NCBI GenBank assembly: GCA_947000775.1
Contig: CAMQGK010000058.1
Location: forward strand, 3,664,001-3,728,000
Direction: 5' to 3'
DNA: 64,000 nucleotides
Origin: Pterois miles
Lineage: Eukaryota; Chordata; Actinopteri; Perciformes; Scorpaenidae
Positions 12,194-24,200 of this stretch are shown here, piece after piece (within the stretch, counting starts at the first letter, position 1; every line of letters begins with the position of its first letter). The position numbers were made by a program, and so were the translations under genes. The notes beneath the pieces are model-generated. The model was not told the DNA's origin. It saw nothing but the letters and a program-made list of their open reading frames with translations, and searched no databases.

Positions 12194-12944
12194 AGGACAA
12201 GGACAAGGACAAGAACAAGAACAAGAACAAGGACAAGAACAAGAACAAGAACAAGGACAAGAACAAGGACAAGGACAAGGACAAGAACAAGGACAAGGAC
12301 AAGGACAAGAACAAGAACAAGAACAAGAACAAGGACAAGAACAAGAACAAGAACAAAGACAACAACAAGAACAAGAACAAGAACAAGGACAAGGACAAGG
12401 ACAAGAACAAGAACAAGGACAAGAACAAGAACAAGAACAAGAGCAAGGACAAGAACAAGGACAAGGACAAGAACAAGAACAAGAACAAGAACAAAGACAA
12501 CAACAAGAACAAGGACAAGGACAAGGACAAGAACAAGAACAAGAACAAGGACAAGGACAAGGACAAGAACAAGAACAAGAACAAGGACAAGAACAAGAAC
12601 AAGAACAAAGACAACAACAAGAACAAGGACAAGAACAAGAACAAGAACAAGGACAAGAACAAGAACAAGAACAAGAGCAAGGACAAGAACAAGGACAAGG
12701 ACAAGGACAAGGACAAGGACAAGAACAAGAACAAGAGCAAGGACAAGGACAAGGACAAGGACAAGAACAAGAACAAGGACAAGAACAAGAACAAGGACAA
12801 GGACAAGGACAAGAACAAGAACAAGAACAAGGACAACAACAAGAACAAGAACAAGGACAAGAACAAGAACAAGAACAAGGACAACAACAAGAACAAGAAC
12901 AAGGACAAGAACAAGAACAAGAACAAGGACAACAACAAGGACAC
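12194..12944. repeat. 751-bp (ACAAGR)n hexanucleotide array
   Basis: About 125 copies of ACAAGG/ACAAGA with rare variants (AGCAAG, AAGACAACAAC). The plus strand has no T across the array. Because neither unit contains a stop in any frame, all three plus frames and two minus frames stay open for 250 or more codons (Gln/Glu/Gly, Thr/Arg, Asp/Lys/Asn; Leu/Val and Leu/Ser/Phe on the minus strand). These frames are artefacts of the repeat: none has flanking exons or a family match. In the last third the variant GGACAACAAC recurs every 48 bases (12831, 12879, 12927). Confidence 0.97.
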
Positions 12945-13463
12945 TAAGCAGTTGTTTAAGAACTGATTTAAACAACTGTATCTGTATCTTTTTATACAAC
13001 AACACCATTATAGTTGCTGAGGGGAGAACATTTATATGTTAAATACCATGCATACAGCTTTTTTCTGTCATGGGGCATCTTTTTAGTCCAATGCTTTAAG
13101 TACTTAACATTTTGCAAAGTTCATCCTTGTACAAAGCACCGAAAACTCCAGAGTTAGGTATTCTCAAAAAACAATGGCTGCCATCAGCAGTCGTGTGGGT
13201 TTTAATTCTTTTGTTGATGCAGTTTTCTATGCATTAGCCATTCTACGTATTTACATCCTGTAATGACCTTGTACCAGAGTCCGCCATCCCTGATCTGGGT
13301 TCAAATTGCCTCCTACACATACCTACAACGTGAGTTTGTTTGGTCGTACAGTAAACAAATAGGCCTTTACCAGCTGCTCTTCTGTTGTATTTCTGACAAA
13401 GTATTTGCTCAGTGAGTGTTGGCTGTAGCATTAAACAACACATGTTGTGTGCCAAATCAATCA

Positions 13464-13497
13464 CCCCCCCCCCCCCCCCCCAACACACACACACACA
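13464..13497. repeat. Poly-C tract followed by (CA)n
   Basis: Eighteen consecutive C residues (13464-13481) followed by an (AC)7-type run. Likely unstable in length and a common assembly or sequencing weak spot. Confidence 0.95.
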
Positions 13498-13565
13498 GTT
13501 TTTTTTAATAATACACATTACAAACATGACATTATGATGACGAGAAGTATTTTTGTATAACAAGT

Positions 13566-13867
13566 TTTCTTCAATACTATGTTTAAATATGCAAATGAGG
13601 CATTATCTAATACTAACTTGTGGAGAAATCATCACACACATATAAACAAAAGTGTAATAAATACACACCCAAATGTGAATTTTTGGATGTTTTCTTTCCA
13701 CTAGTTTGAAAGAAGACATGTTATGCAACTAAAATAGCCCAAAAACACAAAATGGACCAGTGCATCAAAAAAGATGTTTTTGTCCCTTAGATGTAAAAGT
13801 GACACATAAACTGATATGTGATGCTAAATTACAATGTCAAAATATCAACCCTGACGTGTAACTTGGT
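13566..13867 (-). repeat. Left arm of inverted repeat flanking npr3 exon 1
   Basis: The reverse complement matches 15398-15665 closely. Shared blocks include TTTAAATATGCAAATGAGGC, CATTATCTAAT, AAAATAGCCCAAAA, AGTGACACATAAACTGAT, and ATGTCAAAATATCAACCCTGA at the npr3-proximal end. It lies upstream of the npr3 5' UTR. Non-coding; probably two opposed copies of a dispersed element. Confidence 0.8.
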
Positions 13868-14423
13868 TGTGACTTATCTCATGACTTTTAAGGTTATATA
13901 TGTGCAGTTTTTAAACATTTAATTCATTTAAACCACAAATATAAACTCACAGAGAAAAAAATATCTGGACAAAACGACTGACATTTTAAGGATTGCCCCA
14001 ACGTGCTTCAAGGACTCTAAAATACAACCAATCACCAGTTTCAGGTTCAACACATGACGTTTTGACCCTGGCCGCAGCCCAGATAGATGTGCATCATGAA
14101 TAACTGCATTTTTGAAAAACACACAGTAAAGTTGTGCATGTTGTTTGTTGTTTCAGGCTTCCAGAACCATAATTCCCATTAACTACATTAACTCGCTGTG
14201 TTGAAGTGGCTCATTGTGAGCTCGGCAGCAGTGTCGCTTTAAGAAGGAGGTGCGCAGCGCTCCGATGACGCAGGAATAATCCTGAAAAGATGCTTCAAAA
14301 CTCCAGGCCGGAGCCAGAGTGTGTGGTGACTGCTGGCTGAGCTGGAAGGATCTCCGAGCCTGGCAGGATCAGCTGTAGGGGGAATACTTTGAGCAGGTTC
14401 AGGAGCCATCGAGGGAACTCTCA

Positions 14424-14612
14424 ATGCAGAATAAAACACACACAGTAGGCAGATTCGCTTCTTTAAAAGACACATACAGTTATTTACCATTAAGCCGTTT
14501 ATTCACGGCGGAGGGCTCTCTGTTTGCAGCTGTATGTGCTCTGCCAAGTGGAGCCAACTTGAGGAAAGAAACATTTGAGGAACATCTCTCCAACACTTTG
14601 TCATTTATCTGA
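14424..14612 (+). CDS. Possible 62-codon upstream ORF in npr3 5' leader
   Basis: An ATG at 14424 opens a 62-codon frame that ends TGA at 14610, 23 bases before the npr3 ATG at 14636 and out of frame with it. The peptide has no recognised domain. If the npr3 transcript starts upstream of 14424 this would be a uORF that lowers initiation at npr3. The transcription start is not visible, so this stays tentative. Confidence 0.25.
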   Translation: MQNKTHTVGRFASLKDTYSYLPLSRLFTAEGSLFAAVCALPSGANLRKETFEEHLSNTLSFI

Positions 14613-14635
14613 AGTGGGACTTGGGAAGTCGCAGC

Positions 14636-15296
14636 ATGTCATATTTCAGCACACTGTGTGTGTACTTTCTGGTGGTCCTGAATCCAGTTATGACAGACAC
14701 CATCACCGAGGACATAGACGTTTTGGTATTTTTACCACAAAATAATTCTTACCCTTTTTCTCACACAAGAGTCGCACCGGCGATCCTTTACGCACAACAG
14801 AGGCTGGAGACGGACGGAGGACAGTACTCCGGCTTCCACTTCAACATCCACTTTGAGAACTCCGACTGTTTGAATGGTGCTCTGTTTATGTTAGTGGACA
14901 GGTCTTGCGGGCAAAAGCCGGATCTGATTCTGGGTCCGGTGTGCGAGTACGAGGCGGCGGCGGTGGTGAGGCTGGCATCCCACTGGGACATCCCGGTGAT
15001 CTCGGCAGGTGCCCTGGCCGCCGGCTTCAGCAACAAGATCACCGAGTTCTCCCACCTGACCCGCATCGCTCCGTCCTACGTGAAAATGGCAGAGACCTTC
15101 ACCGCGATGTTTGAGCACTTCACCTGGAAGACCGCACTGCTGGTCTACGAGGACGACAAAGAGGAGAGGAACTGTTACTTCACTTTGGAGGGAGTCTACC
15201 ATCTGATGGCAGACTTTAACTTTAAAACATACGCGTTTTCACCAGACGACCGCCTGGACACCGACGACATCCTCCAGAACATCCAGGACACGGAAG
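14636..15296 (+). CDS. npr3: npr3 exon 1 (signal peptide and first ligand-binding lobe)
   Basis: Residues 1-220. The hydrophobic leader MSYFSTLCVYFLVVLNPVMT is followed by the mature start. Cys78 and Cys103 (SDC and GPVC) should form the first conserved loop. Cys180 (ERNC) should pair with Cys225 in exon 2. Cys91 looks extra. The donor CGGAAG|GTAAAG at 15297 gives phase 1. GC content and CpG density are much higher here than in the surrounding introns. Confidence 0.95.
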
Positions 15297-18200
15297 GTAA
15301 AGCGGTTTTCACTTTCCTTATTTGTGGTTGAAATGAATTGGATGTTTAGAAACTACGCTTAAATGACCGTATAAATCATTAGATAATCAGCTGTAAAACC
15401 AAGTTACATGTCAGGGTTGATATTTTGACATTGTATTGTGGCATCACATCAGTTTATGTGTCACTTTTACATTTAAGGGGCAAAAGCTTTTTGATGCAAT
15501 GGTCCATTTTGAGATTTTGGGCTATTTTAGTTCCAACTAGTGGATGCATTTGCATGTTTATTTTACTACTTTGTCTATTTATGTCTGTAAATGTCTCTTA
15601 AATTCAGGTTAGCATTAGATAATGCCTCATTTGCATATTTAAATATTAAATTTCAGAAATCTTGTAATACAAAAATATTGTTTAGAAATCAACTGGGGAA
15701 GTTTCATGGTGTGTCTATTAGTTAAACATTTTTACTGTATACACTTGTAGTGTCTTGCAAAATGTATGAATTTTTACAATCCATACAATCTTTAAAAGCA
15801 AAAATCTCAAATCTCAAAATTATTTCCTCATAAATCTCCACTTCGCTAGCCCCTGCACCCACCAGACTTTCCACTTTCATTCCTATCTATATTCTGAAGC
15901 TTTTTATGGAGAGGTTTGCTATTTTTTTCATTCATAACTTGATTTTTACAACATTTTATTCCTAAAACACATGGCAAAAACACATTATTTTTATTAATGG
16001 CTGATGACAGCGTTTTGTGATTTATGGAGTGATACAAAGAGATAACCAAAGTTCTCTCTGTCAAAAAAAAAAAAAAAAAAAATGACACAAGATTTTTGAA
16101 CCTGTTTTTATCCAGTGTTCAGATTTCTGTTCTGGAAGTTATGCAAATTAGCACATATTTAATAAAATAATGCCTGCTTTTCAAATTTAAACAAAACATT
16201 TTAGAAAACATGAAATACACACAAAAAAACAAACAATTGCCTCAATGGAAATAATCAGTTGGGGATGTTTCATTGTGGTATCTGTTAAAAATACTACCCT
16301 CTTCACCTGTAGTGTCAGCTAGCGTACAGTATATGCCACTGTTGGCTTCATTTATCAACCGATCTGCCCGCTAGATCTGAAAATATTGACTGATTAATAA
16401 TCCGCAATAAATGACTGTAATCAGTGACAAGTTTGATAATCAGCCTCTAACCAGCAACCTGTAGCCACGTTTGGTATCTCAGATGCCAAGTTTTCTTATT
16501 TGTATGGGTCACAGTTACCAGTGAATTAAATTAAATGAGTTTCATTTTTATTTCAATCATTGTAATTCAATCTATTCTCTCAACATTTGGCACAAAATAC
16601 CAAAGCAAGCCAAGCATCAAAGTTCCTCAGCCAAGGTGACGGCTGTGTACAACCAACAGTCCAAAATTCAGGATAGGAAGGATAGGTTAACTCATATGCC
16701 CACATGTACATTAAAAGACCATAGTTTTTGCTCTAAAATTTAGCCAACACTAATATGAATCAAGCAGATATCTTCCAGAGTTAGTCTTTTAATATCAAAT
16801 TCCCTTTTTGTGTTACTGTCCCTCCACTGCAGCTTATCACGGAAACACTGTCCAGGGAAACACAGAGAGAGCTCTGCATTCAACACACCAACTTTGTAAT
16901 GTTTAACTCAGTCTGCTGAAGCCTAAAATTAGCTTCAGCTGAACTTTACTATGCGTTTTTCCCTGAACAAGGTCTGTGGATTTTGTCCCCCATAGCTTAC
17001 ATTAAAATTGCAAGAGGAAGGGATCAAGAAATGTGAATCTCATGTTGGCCATTTTTGCTTGACAAATGAAATAAATAATACATTGTCTGTCAGAATAGTC
17101 AATATAAGTAATGTTTCAAGTATCTTTCAAGTTTCAAGTTCTTTATTGTAATGTGCACAACAGTTACAGAGAAGTAGTCGCTGGCAATGAAAATCTTACA
17201 TCTCAGGCTCCCTTTGACAATGCTCATTAAATATATATAAAATGAAAATCATGCATGTAAAAATGGGAATTTAAGACATAAAATAATGCAAAGGCAAAAT
17301 ATAGGGATCAAGTAGAACATATACTATATAAAATAAAATACTTTGTGGTAGACAGTAAACAGGAATGTAATCAGTGAATATGAGGATGTGACTTTGACCA
17401 GTGATAGTGATCGGACATTTGTTACAGCTTTAGATTTAATAAATAACTGAAATGAATATTTGACGGGTTAATAACATTTCTTAGCTGCAGCCAAACTATC
17501 CACGTACTCAGCCCCTGTCCCTGGCAGAGCCGAGTAAAGCCACTTCATCCATCCCTCACGAAGGAGCTGACACTGAGGAAAACACTGGTGACGGGCTCTG
17601 AGTTTTTATTTGTCCTCATCCCACCCCCCATTTTTCATCACAGATTTACAGTATGTGCTGCATGCTGTTGGCATGGAACATCATCTTATGTGTAAAGACT
17701 AGGGATGCACAATATTGGATTTTCCAACTCCTTGTGGCTACTTGCCAATGCCGATAAATGCAATGTTTAATTCCTGTTGTGGAATAAACATACCGTATTT
17801 TCCAGACCATAACCGGATTATAAGGCGCACTATCAATAAATATCAATATCACTGTCTGTTTTCATATATAAGGCGCACCGGATTATAAGCGAAACAAAAC
17901 AGTCAGATAAGTCAAACTTTATTCTATTAATTTAACAACTCAATAACTTCAATAACTCTCAACATTTTTCAGCTGGAACACACAAAATACAAAACAATAC
18001 ACTCAGTTTCAGTTTTTTTCAGTTCATTCCTCGTCCACAAATCCATCAAATCCTTCATCATCAGTGTCTGAGTTAAACAGTTGGGCAACTTTGGCATCAA
18101 GCACGCCCGAATCTGTCGGGTCATTATCGAGTCGGTCTGGTTGCTGTTACTTAGCTGTTCAGTGATGATTCCTGCCTTCGTGATCCATTGGCGTGATCCA

Positions 18201-21200
18201 TTGGCAGATAGAGGAGTAACTCGCCCGGCGTTGCCTCCCTGTCTTGGTAAATGTGTGTTGGCCTTCTGTCATCCAACGCTCCCACGCAGCTCGCAGTTTA
18301 ACTCGGAACGACCTGTTGACGCCAATATCTAGCAGTTGGAGTTCTTTAGTTAAATCCGCCTGGAATGATGGAAAGCTCTGAATTAGTTTTCGTCACTTTC
18401 GTTTTGACAGTGTCGGTGAGATGGGCAGCATGGAGTCGCAGATCAATAGGGACTGAGAGTTGTGGAAAAAGCTGTTCGGTCTCTTGATTTCTCTCAGCCA
18501 CTCACTCAGTGATCATGTCCTTATCTGCTGGTATCACTGCAGTTTGATTGAAGGAAAATGGCTAGCTTTTCTTCGTAATCCTTTGGCAGTTGCTGCAAGA
18601 TGGTAGTTTTTGTGCGTATGGTGAGATTACGCCTTTTCATAAAACAAAAGCACCAAAAAGGACCTCCTCAAAAGTCGCTGATTTTCATGTCAAGCGCTAC
18701 CGCTGCTGCCTTGAGTCGAACTCGGAAACTCTGTTTGGTCTTGGCCTACATGACGCAGGTCATCTTCTTGCTTTGTCTACTTCCGTACCATTGATTCATT
18801 AATATTAAATTCTCTCGCCGCTGCTCCATTTCCATGTTCTGCTGCGTGATTGATAGCCTTAAGCTTGAAATCCACACGCCATTTTGGGCTCCTTATACAC
18901 ACATGATAATGTTATGGTGCCTATCTGTCGAAGCACAGTAACAGTACGTATTACTCCACCAGGCGCCTGACTACTGTCAGTACGTATTACTCCGCGAGGC
19001 GCCTGACTACTGTTACCGTAATGCTCCTACAATCCATCCAGCGGTGCAGCTTCAGAGCTTACCAAACTCATAATAAAACATTTTTACAGATTTTTGAGCG
19101 CCCTGTACCACATAAAATCGGTTGGAGGAGGTCAGTAAGCACAACCAGAATTCATATATAAGGCGCACTGTCGTTTTTTGAGAAGATTAAAGGATTTTAA
19201 GTGCGTCCGGAAAATACGGTATATGTCTACTGTTTTCATAATGAGCCACTGGCAGATGTAGACATATAATACAGTGCTTTTCAAAATAAACACATTAACT
19301 GAGCAAAAAAGGAAACTACTTTAACTTAGGTTACACAGTGTTTCCCCTACCGTTGCCTGGCGGACCTCCCTCCCATCCGACAGAAAGAAACAAAATATGT
19401 TGTTTACCTGATTTATGTGCTCAGTGTGAGTCTTTACTGCGTTTTTCTGTCATTTACTGTCATGCTAGTTTCTCTCCTTTCCTCTGACCTCTGTGTTTCA
19501 CTGAGGGGGGGCAGAGAGGCGGCATTTGAACTTGCTGCTCTCGCTACCAATATCAGCTGCTATGTTTCAACAATGTTGGGCTGAAAAAGCGTCTATGCAG
19601 GCTGCAGTTCAGCAATGGTGTTCTTCTGTTGGGAGATGCAGTGACTTAAACCAAATAAAAATAGAAGAGCTATGAGTAAGGAAAAGTCCACTAGGCTAGG
19701 CATCTTTATGCAGTGTAAAACACCATAGGCTTAAGCTAATTCTGTAGTATTGTTGTGATGATTAGCTCCCCCACACCCACTTTGTTAACAGTTTGTATCA
19801 TGTGCACATGCAGGTATGTGTCATCATATTGGCTTGTCATATTGGAGGGTATGTTCATTTCTGGCTGACGCTCATATTTCATTTTAAATCATTTATCTGG
19901 CAATGCTGGTGGCGTGCAAGTGACCAAAATGGGACGCCCCCCTCTCCATATGTGGTCTCAAGAACCCTTACAGGCACATAATACCTCTAACATTGTCATT
20001 GTCTTATTCTGCACCATTTTAGGACAGATTGCAGTCTTTCAGATGGGTTAGTGAGATATTTCTGCATAGAATAAATTGGTCTTGGGTAGAACGTGAGCCA
20101 GTTTAAAATGTTCCATGTTCCAGTGAGAACCCCTGACATATAAAAGGTATGATGTATCCACCTGCCCAAACTGGCATTACATACTTTTGGGAAAAATACA
20201 TCTTTTTCCATGAACAGACAGTAATTTTGAATATTTAACTTACTACCTAACAACATGAATTAGTAGCAGTAGTACAGTAAGGCTGTTATCTTTTTCTACA
20301 TGAGGCGTAGAGTATAAAAACTAGGCGACTGCACTAGTGTATTGTAATGTAAATGTGCACATATACTTGCTGTGAAAACACAATGATTACATTAGTCCTG
20401 TTGATTTGGTATCACTTTTCACCCTTACAGTTAAACCAAATGAGAATGTATGTATGCCAAGGCTGTTTTAGCACTATGATAAGCAGCTTGTTGGCTGCAA
20501 TCCACTGGTCATAACATTGATTACATCACCTCATATCACAGAAGTGGTTGTTGTATAAATTAGCATAAATTATACATGCTAAATGCTGCAGAGCCACAAA
20601 AGTGCACCTGATGGCAAGAAATTAGTATTCCTGGCATGTCAGGTGCAAGGTTTGAAAGGTTCCAGCAGAGACTGTACAGCTTTTCAGCAGCGTTGTTAGA
20701 GGGGAGAGGCAGGCTATCATTAGCTTGCTTCAGCATGTCATATAGGGGATTCACCTGTGTATAAATGCTTTCTAACAAATCTAGATATAACATGATTTGA
20801 AGATTTCATATTGATGGTGCTGTTGCATTTCTAAGCTTTTCAAACAGTACCAAGGCACACGGTTTCCAGTACCCTGGCATTTTAGATTAGATGTGACTGT
20901 ACTGCACACTGGAGTCAATGTCACATACACAATTTACAGAAAACACTGGCCAGATTCAAGACCAGAAACCTGGGTTTTCACGAACATGAAAATTGTGCAC
21001 ATGTGCAACTAATGCAACTGCCAAAATGATCTTGTAAACAGTGTCCTTGGCCTGCCACTGGCAGTATCCTTCAACAGTACAGTCTTATTACACTCTTATT
21101 ACAGCCATGCTACATAACTACTATTGTTCTGTCTGTACTGTCAAAGCCATTGAACTCATCTACAATCTGCACATATCACTGTGTTGTTTTTGAATCTATA

Positions 21201-24200
21201 TTTTGAATCTGCAGTGCTCCCCTACAACATGCCGGCATTGAGCCCATCTGATAAAGGTACTGTATACTAAGGGGTCGGGGCAGATCCAGCATTGATTTTT
21301 GGATAATTAAGGGTAACGATCTGTTCTGGCATTTAGCCCAAACAGTACCTGTGCAGGAGAATGGTTGGTTCTCAGATTTGTACTTGTTTCCATCTGCATA
21401 ATGCTGAGATAAGCCTGTATCAAGGTACACATATTCCCATAACCTCTTGTTTTTACCCTGCCGACCTCAGCTGGGCCATGGTCTGGAGTTCATACAGCCT
21501 GTTCTCCTACTCCCCCTGAACCAGATCTCTAACCTCCTGACCTCTGCTCTCATTGGGAGTGACCCACAGGATGTTGGTGTGTGTGTAAAAGACAAAAACA
21601 ACATCTGATAACACACATTAACTATCAAGAGCATTCCTTGGTGCCAGTCCCCCACCATAAAACCAAGTGACAGAGACTCCAAGGGTGCATCCAAAGTCTC
21701 TTAATTGCATCCACATTGCCCTGCCTTGCGTTTTTTTCGTGCATCTTTGTCCTTCCCACGTGGGATGTGCAGAGAGATGCAAGGAAACCATGCAAGGTAA
21801 CCATGCAACCATGCAACAGAGGAAATGAGGAAATATGTTTTTACGGGCATGAGACGTCCTTCCCTCTAAAGCGTCACATGAAGTGATGTCCATTACTGAT
21901 GATGGTGGCAGCTGATCACAGCTGGATCAGCTGTGGAGACATTTGATAGAGTTTGTGTCTGTACTGTACTAATACTTATAAAGGCACACAGAACAGCAGT
22001 TTTTTCTCTCTGTAGCCTGTTACCTGTTTAACAAACACCTGCACAACAGCTGCACTCTGCATTTATACTACTGGCACAATAACTTTATATTATTCATTCA
22101 TTATTTGCATCTGTATTTATTGATATTCTCATTGTGAATTAATTATTTAATAAACCAGAATATGATTATTGTGTGTTTTGAGCACTAGAAATTATTTATT
22201 AGGCTGAATATTTAAGGGAAAATTGAAATGATGTAATTCAATTATCAGCCTCACTGAATGGAAATGAGGATAAATGATATAAAAAGTGTTTGTTGCTGAC
22301 AGACAGACTCTCCTGCTCTCTCTGACTTTAACTGCATCCTTAATAAAAGTTAATGGGGGAAATAACAGATCATAAAAAGAAAACTCTTTCTAATAAATTA
22401 AGGAAGTGGTTTGAGGTCCGTTCATTGTCAGGTGTTATAAAGTTCTTTCAGGGACAGGCTGCTTCAGCAGGTCCTGCTGCTGGAACATTTCACACCTACA
22501 GTTAGCACAGATTTGAACTAGCTGGTGAATCAGAAGACAACTAAAATATAAAACTTTTAATCTGTTTTCCGTCTTCACTCCAGTATGAAACTTCAGTGAT
22601 GTTGACATGTAATGTTCAGATCTGTCCGATCTGATATCCAATAAGGGGGCGTGTTGGTTGGTATAAGACTTTGGTGAAGGCTGCTCTTGTGTATCCTCGC
22701 TCGTGGCTCCTCAGAGATCCATCCTAGCTCCTCGCTCCTCCGAGCAGAAATAAGCTTTGGGAAGGTCTTCAAGATAGCGCACTCCAGTTCAAGTTAGGAG
22801 CAAGGAAATGACTAATAAGAGATTTGAGATGCATCCCAAGAACATGTACAAACTCTGCCTTAAGTGTCATAAGACCTGTTACTGATATGCTTATCCTAAA
22901 TGTACTTATTGCAATGTGTTGTGCATGTTCATTTTACTAAGGTTTAGTATTTAAATGATATTCCTGACATTTGGTACAACAATGATATTTGTCAGTATTT
23001 CTATTTCCACTGTGCTAAACATGTCATGTTTGATGTAGGAAAACTACCTAAGTGTCAAATCGCCAAATGTAATCAGCTCTTAGTTCAGAAATACACATAG
23101 AGGTATTTAGTGAATATTCAAGTCTGTTTGTTTTTGTTTTCATGTATCATTGATATGTTAGTTTCAAATCATTGTCAAATATAATATTTTTAAGATTTAG
23201 AATCATATCATTCTTGGCTTGTCTTGGCTGGATAAGCAACAGGCTTAGAGTTCAGGACCCCTGTGCAATCCGTATGCTTGATAAACCTGATTCTCGGAGA
23301 TTTTCAAGATATTCATTTGTTTTAAGTAGCTAATAAAATATAAATACATAAGCAGGAATATATTAATATCCTTATATAATTGTTTTGCAGTATCCTTAAA
23401 ATTGACAATATTCTAAATTTCATATGATAACTATAACATAAAAACAGCTGTCACAACTCAGGAAGACATGGAAGAGGATGAGAAACCCGGCTTGTTCTTA
23501 GATATCTCTGCTGTCATCATGGCTTTATGTTACTGATCCATTTTAATCGTGCTGCACATGCTGACAATGGCAGGATCACATATCACATGAAAATCCATCC
23601 TTTCAAGCTTCAAGTAAGTAAATAATTACCGCTGTTAATGGCGTCCCCCGACCCTCTGTGTGTTGTCACCCACGCTCTGTCAGCACTGTAGCCGTTGTTA
23701 GCACCGTTAGCTTCTAGCCAACGGCTCGGACATCTCCGTGTTCAGAGCCATGTGCAGGCAGGCATCCCGGTTGTAGCTGCTGCAGTAGTGGACGAATCAC
23801 ACATCACATAAAATCACATAAAAACGCTTGCAGTGATTGGCTGCGAGCAAAACCACACAAGTAGACATTTTTTTCTAGATCTGGTCACAAAAAGGATTGA
23901 TTACAGGTGTTTGACTGGAGAAGTTTCAGTAGTTGATACTACTACTGTGTTATTTTGGTTGATACCGTGTGTCTGCATGTTTTCAGTCTCACTGTTTGTG
24001 ACAGTTATGCCAAACAACACTCAACACCTTTCTCATTACTCAGATAAGAGTCTTTCATATTGTTACTGTTATTCAGTGCAATCATTATCCAGCCTGGTCG
24101 CATGAAAAGGTGCATGAATGACTCGGCAAAAGTGTAGAATAAGAACTTCTAAGTGGTTTTGTTGCTTAAACTTAAGTGAGTGGTTTTGCTTCCCTCTGCT

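Noticed and set aside
12115..13042. Several open frames of 256-301 codons on both strands across the ACAAGR array
   Set aside because: They exist only because the hexamer has no stop codon in any frame used. The peptides are pure repeats without flanking exons, and overlapping frames on both strands cannot all be genes.
14788..15202. Antisense frames of 92 and 103 codons in npr3 exon 1
   Set aside because: They are shadows of the GC-rich receptor exon. The sense frame has clear NPR-C homology and splice sites.
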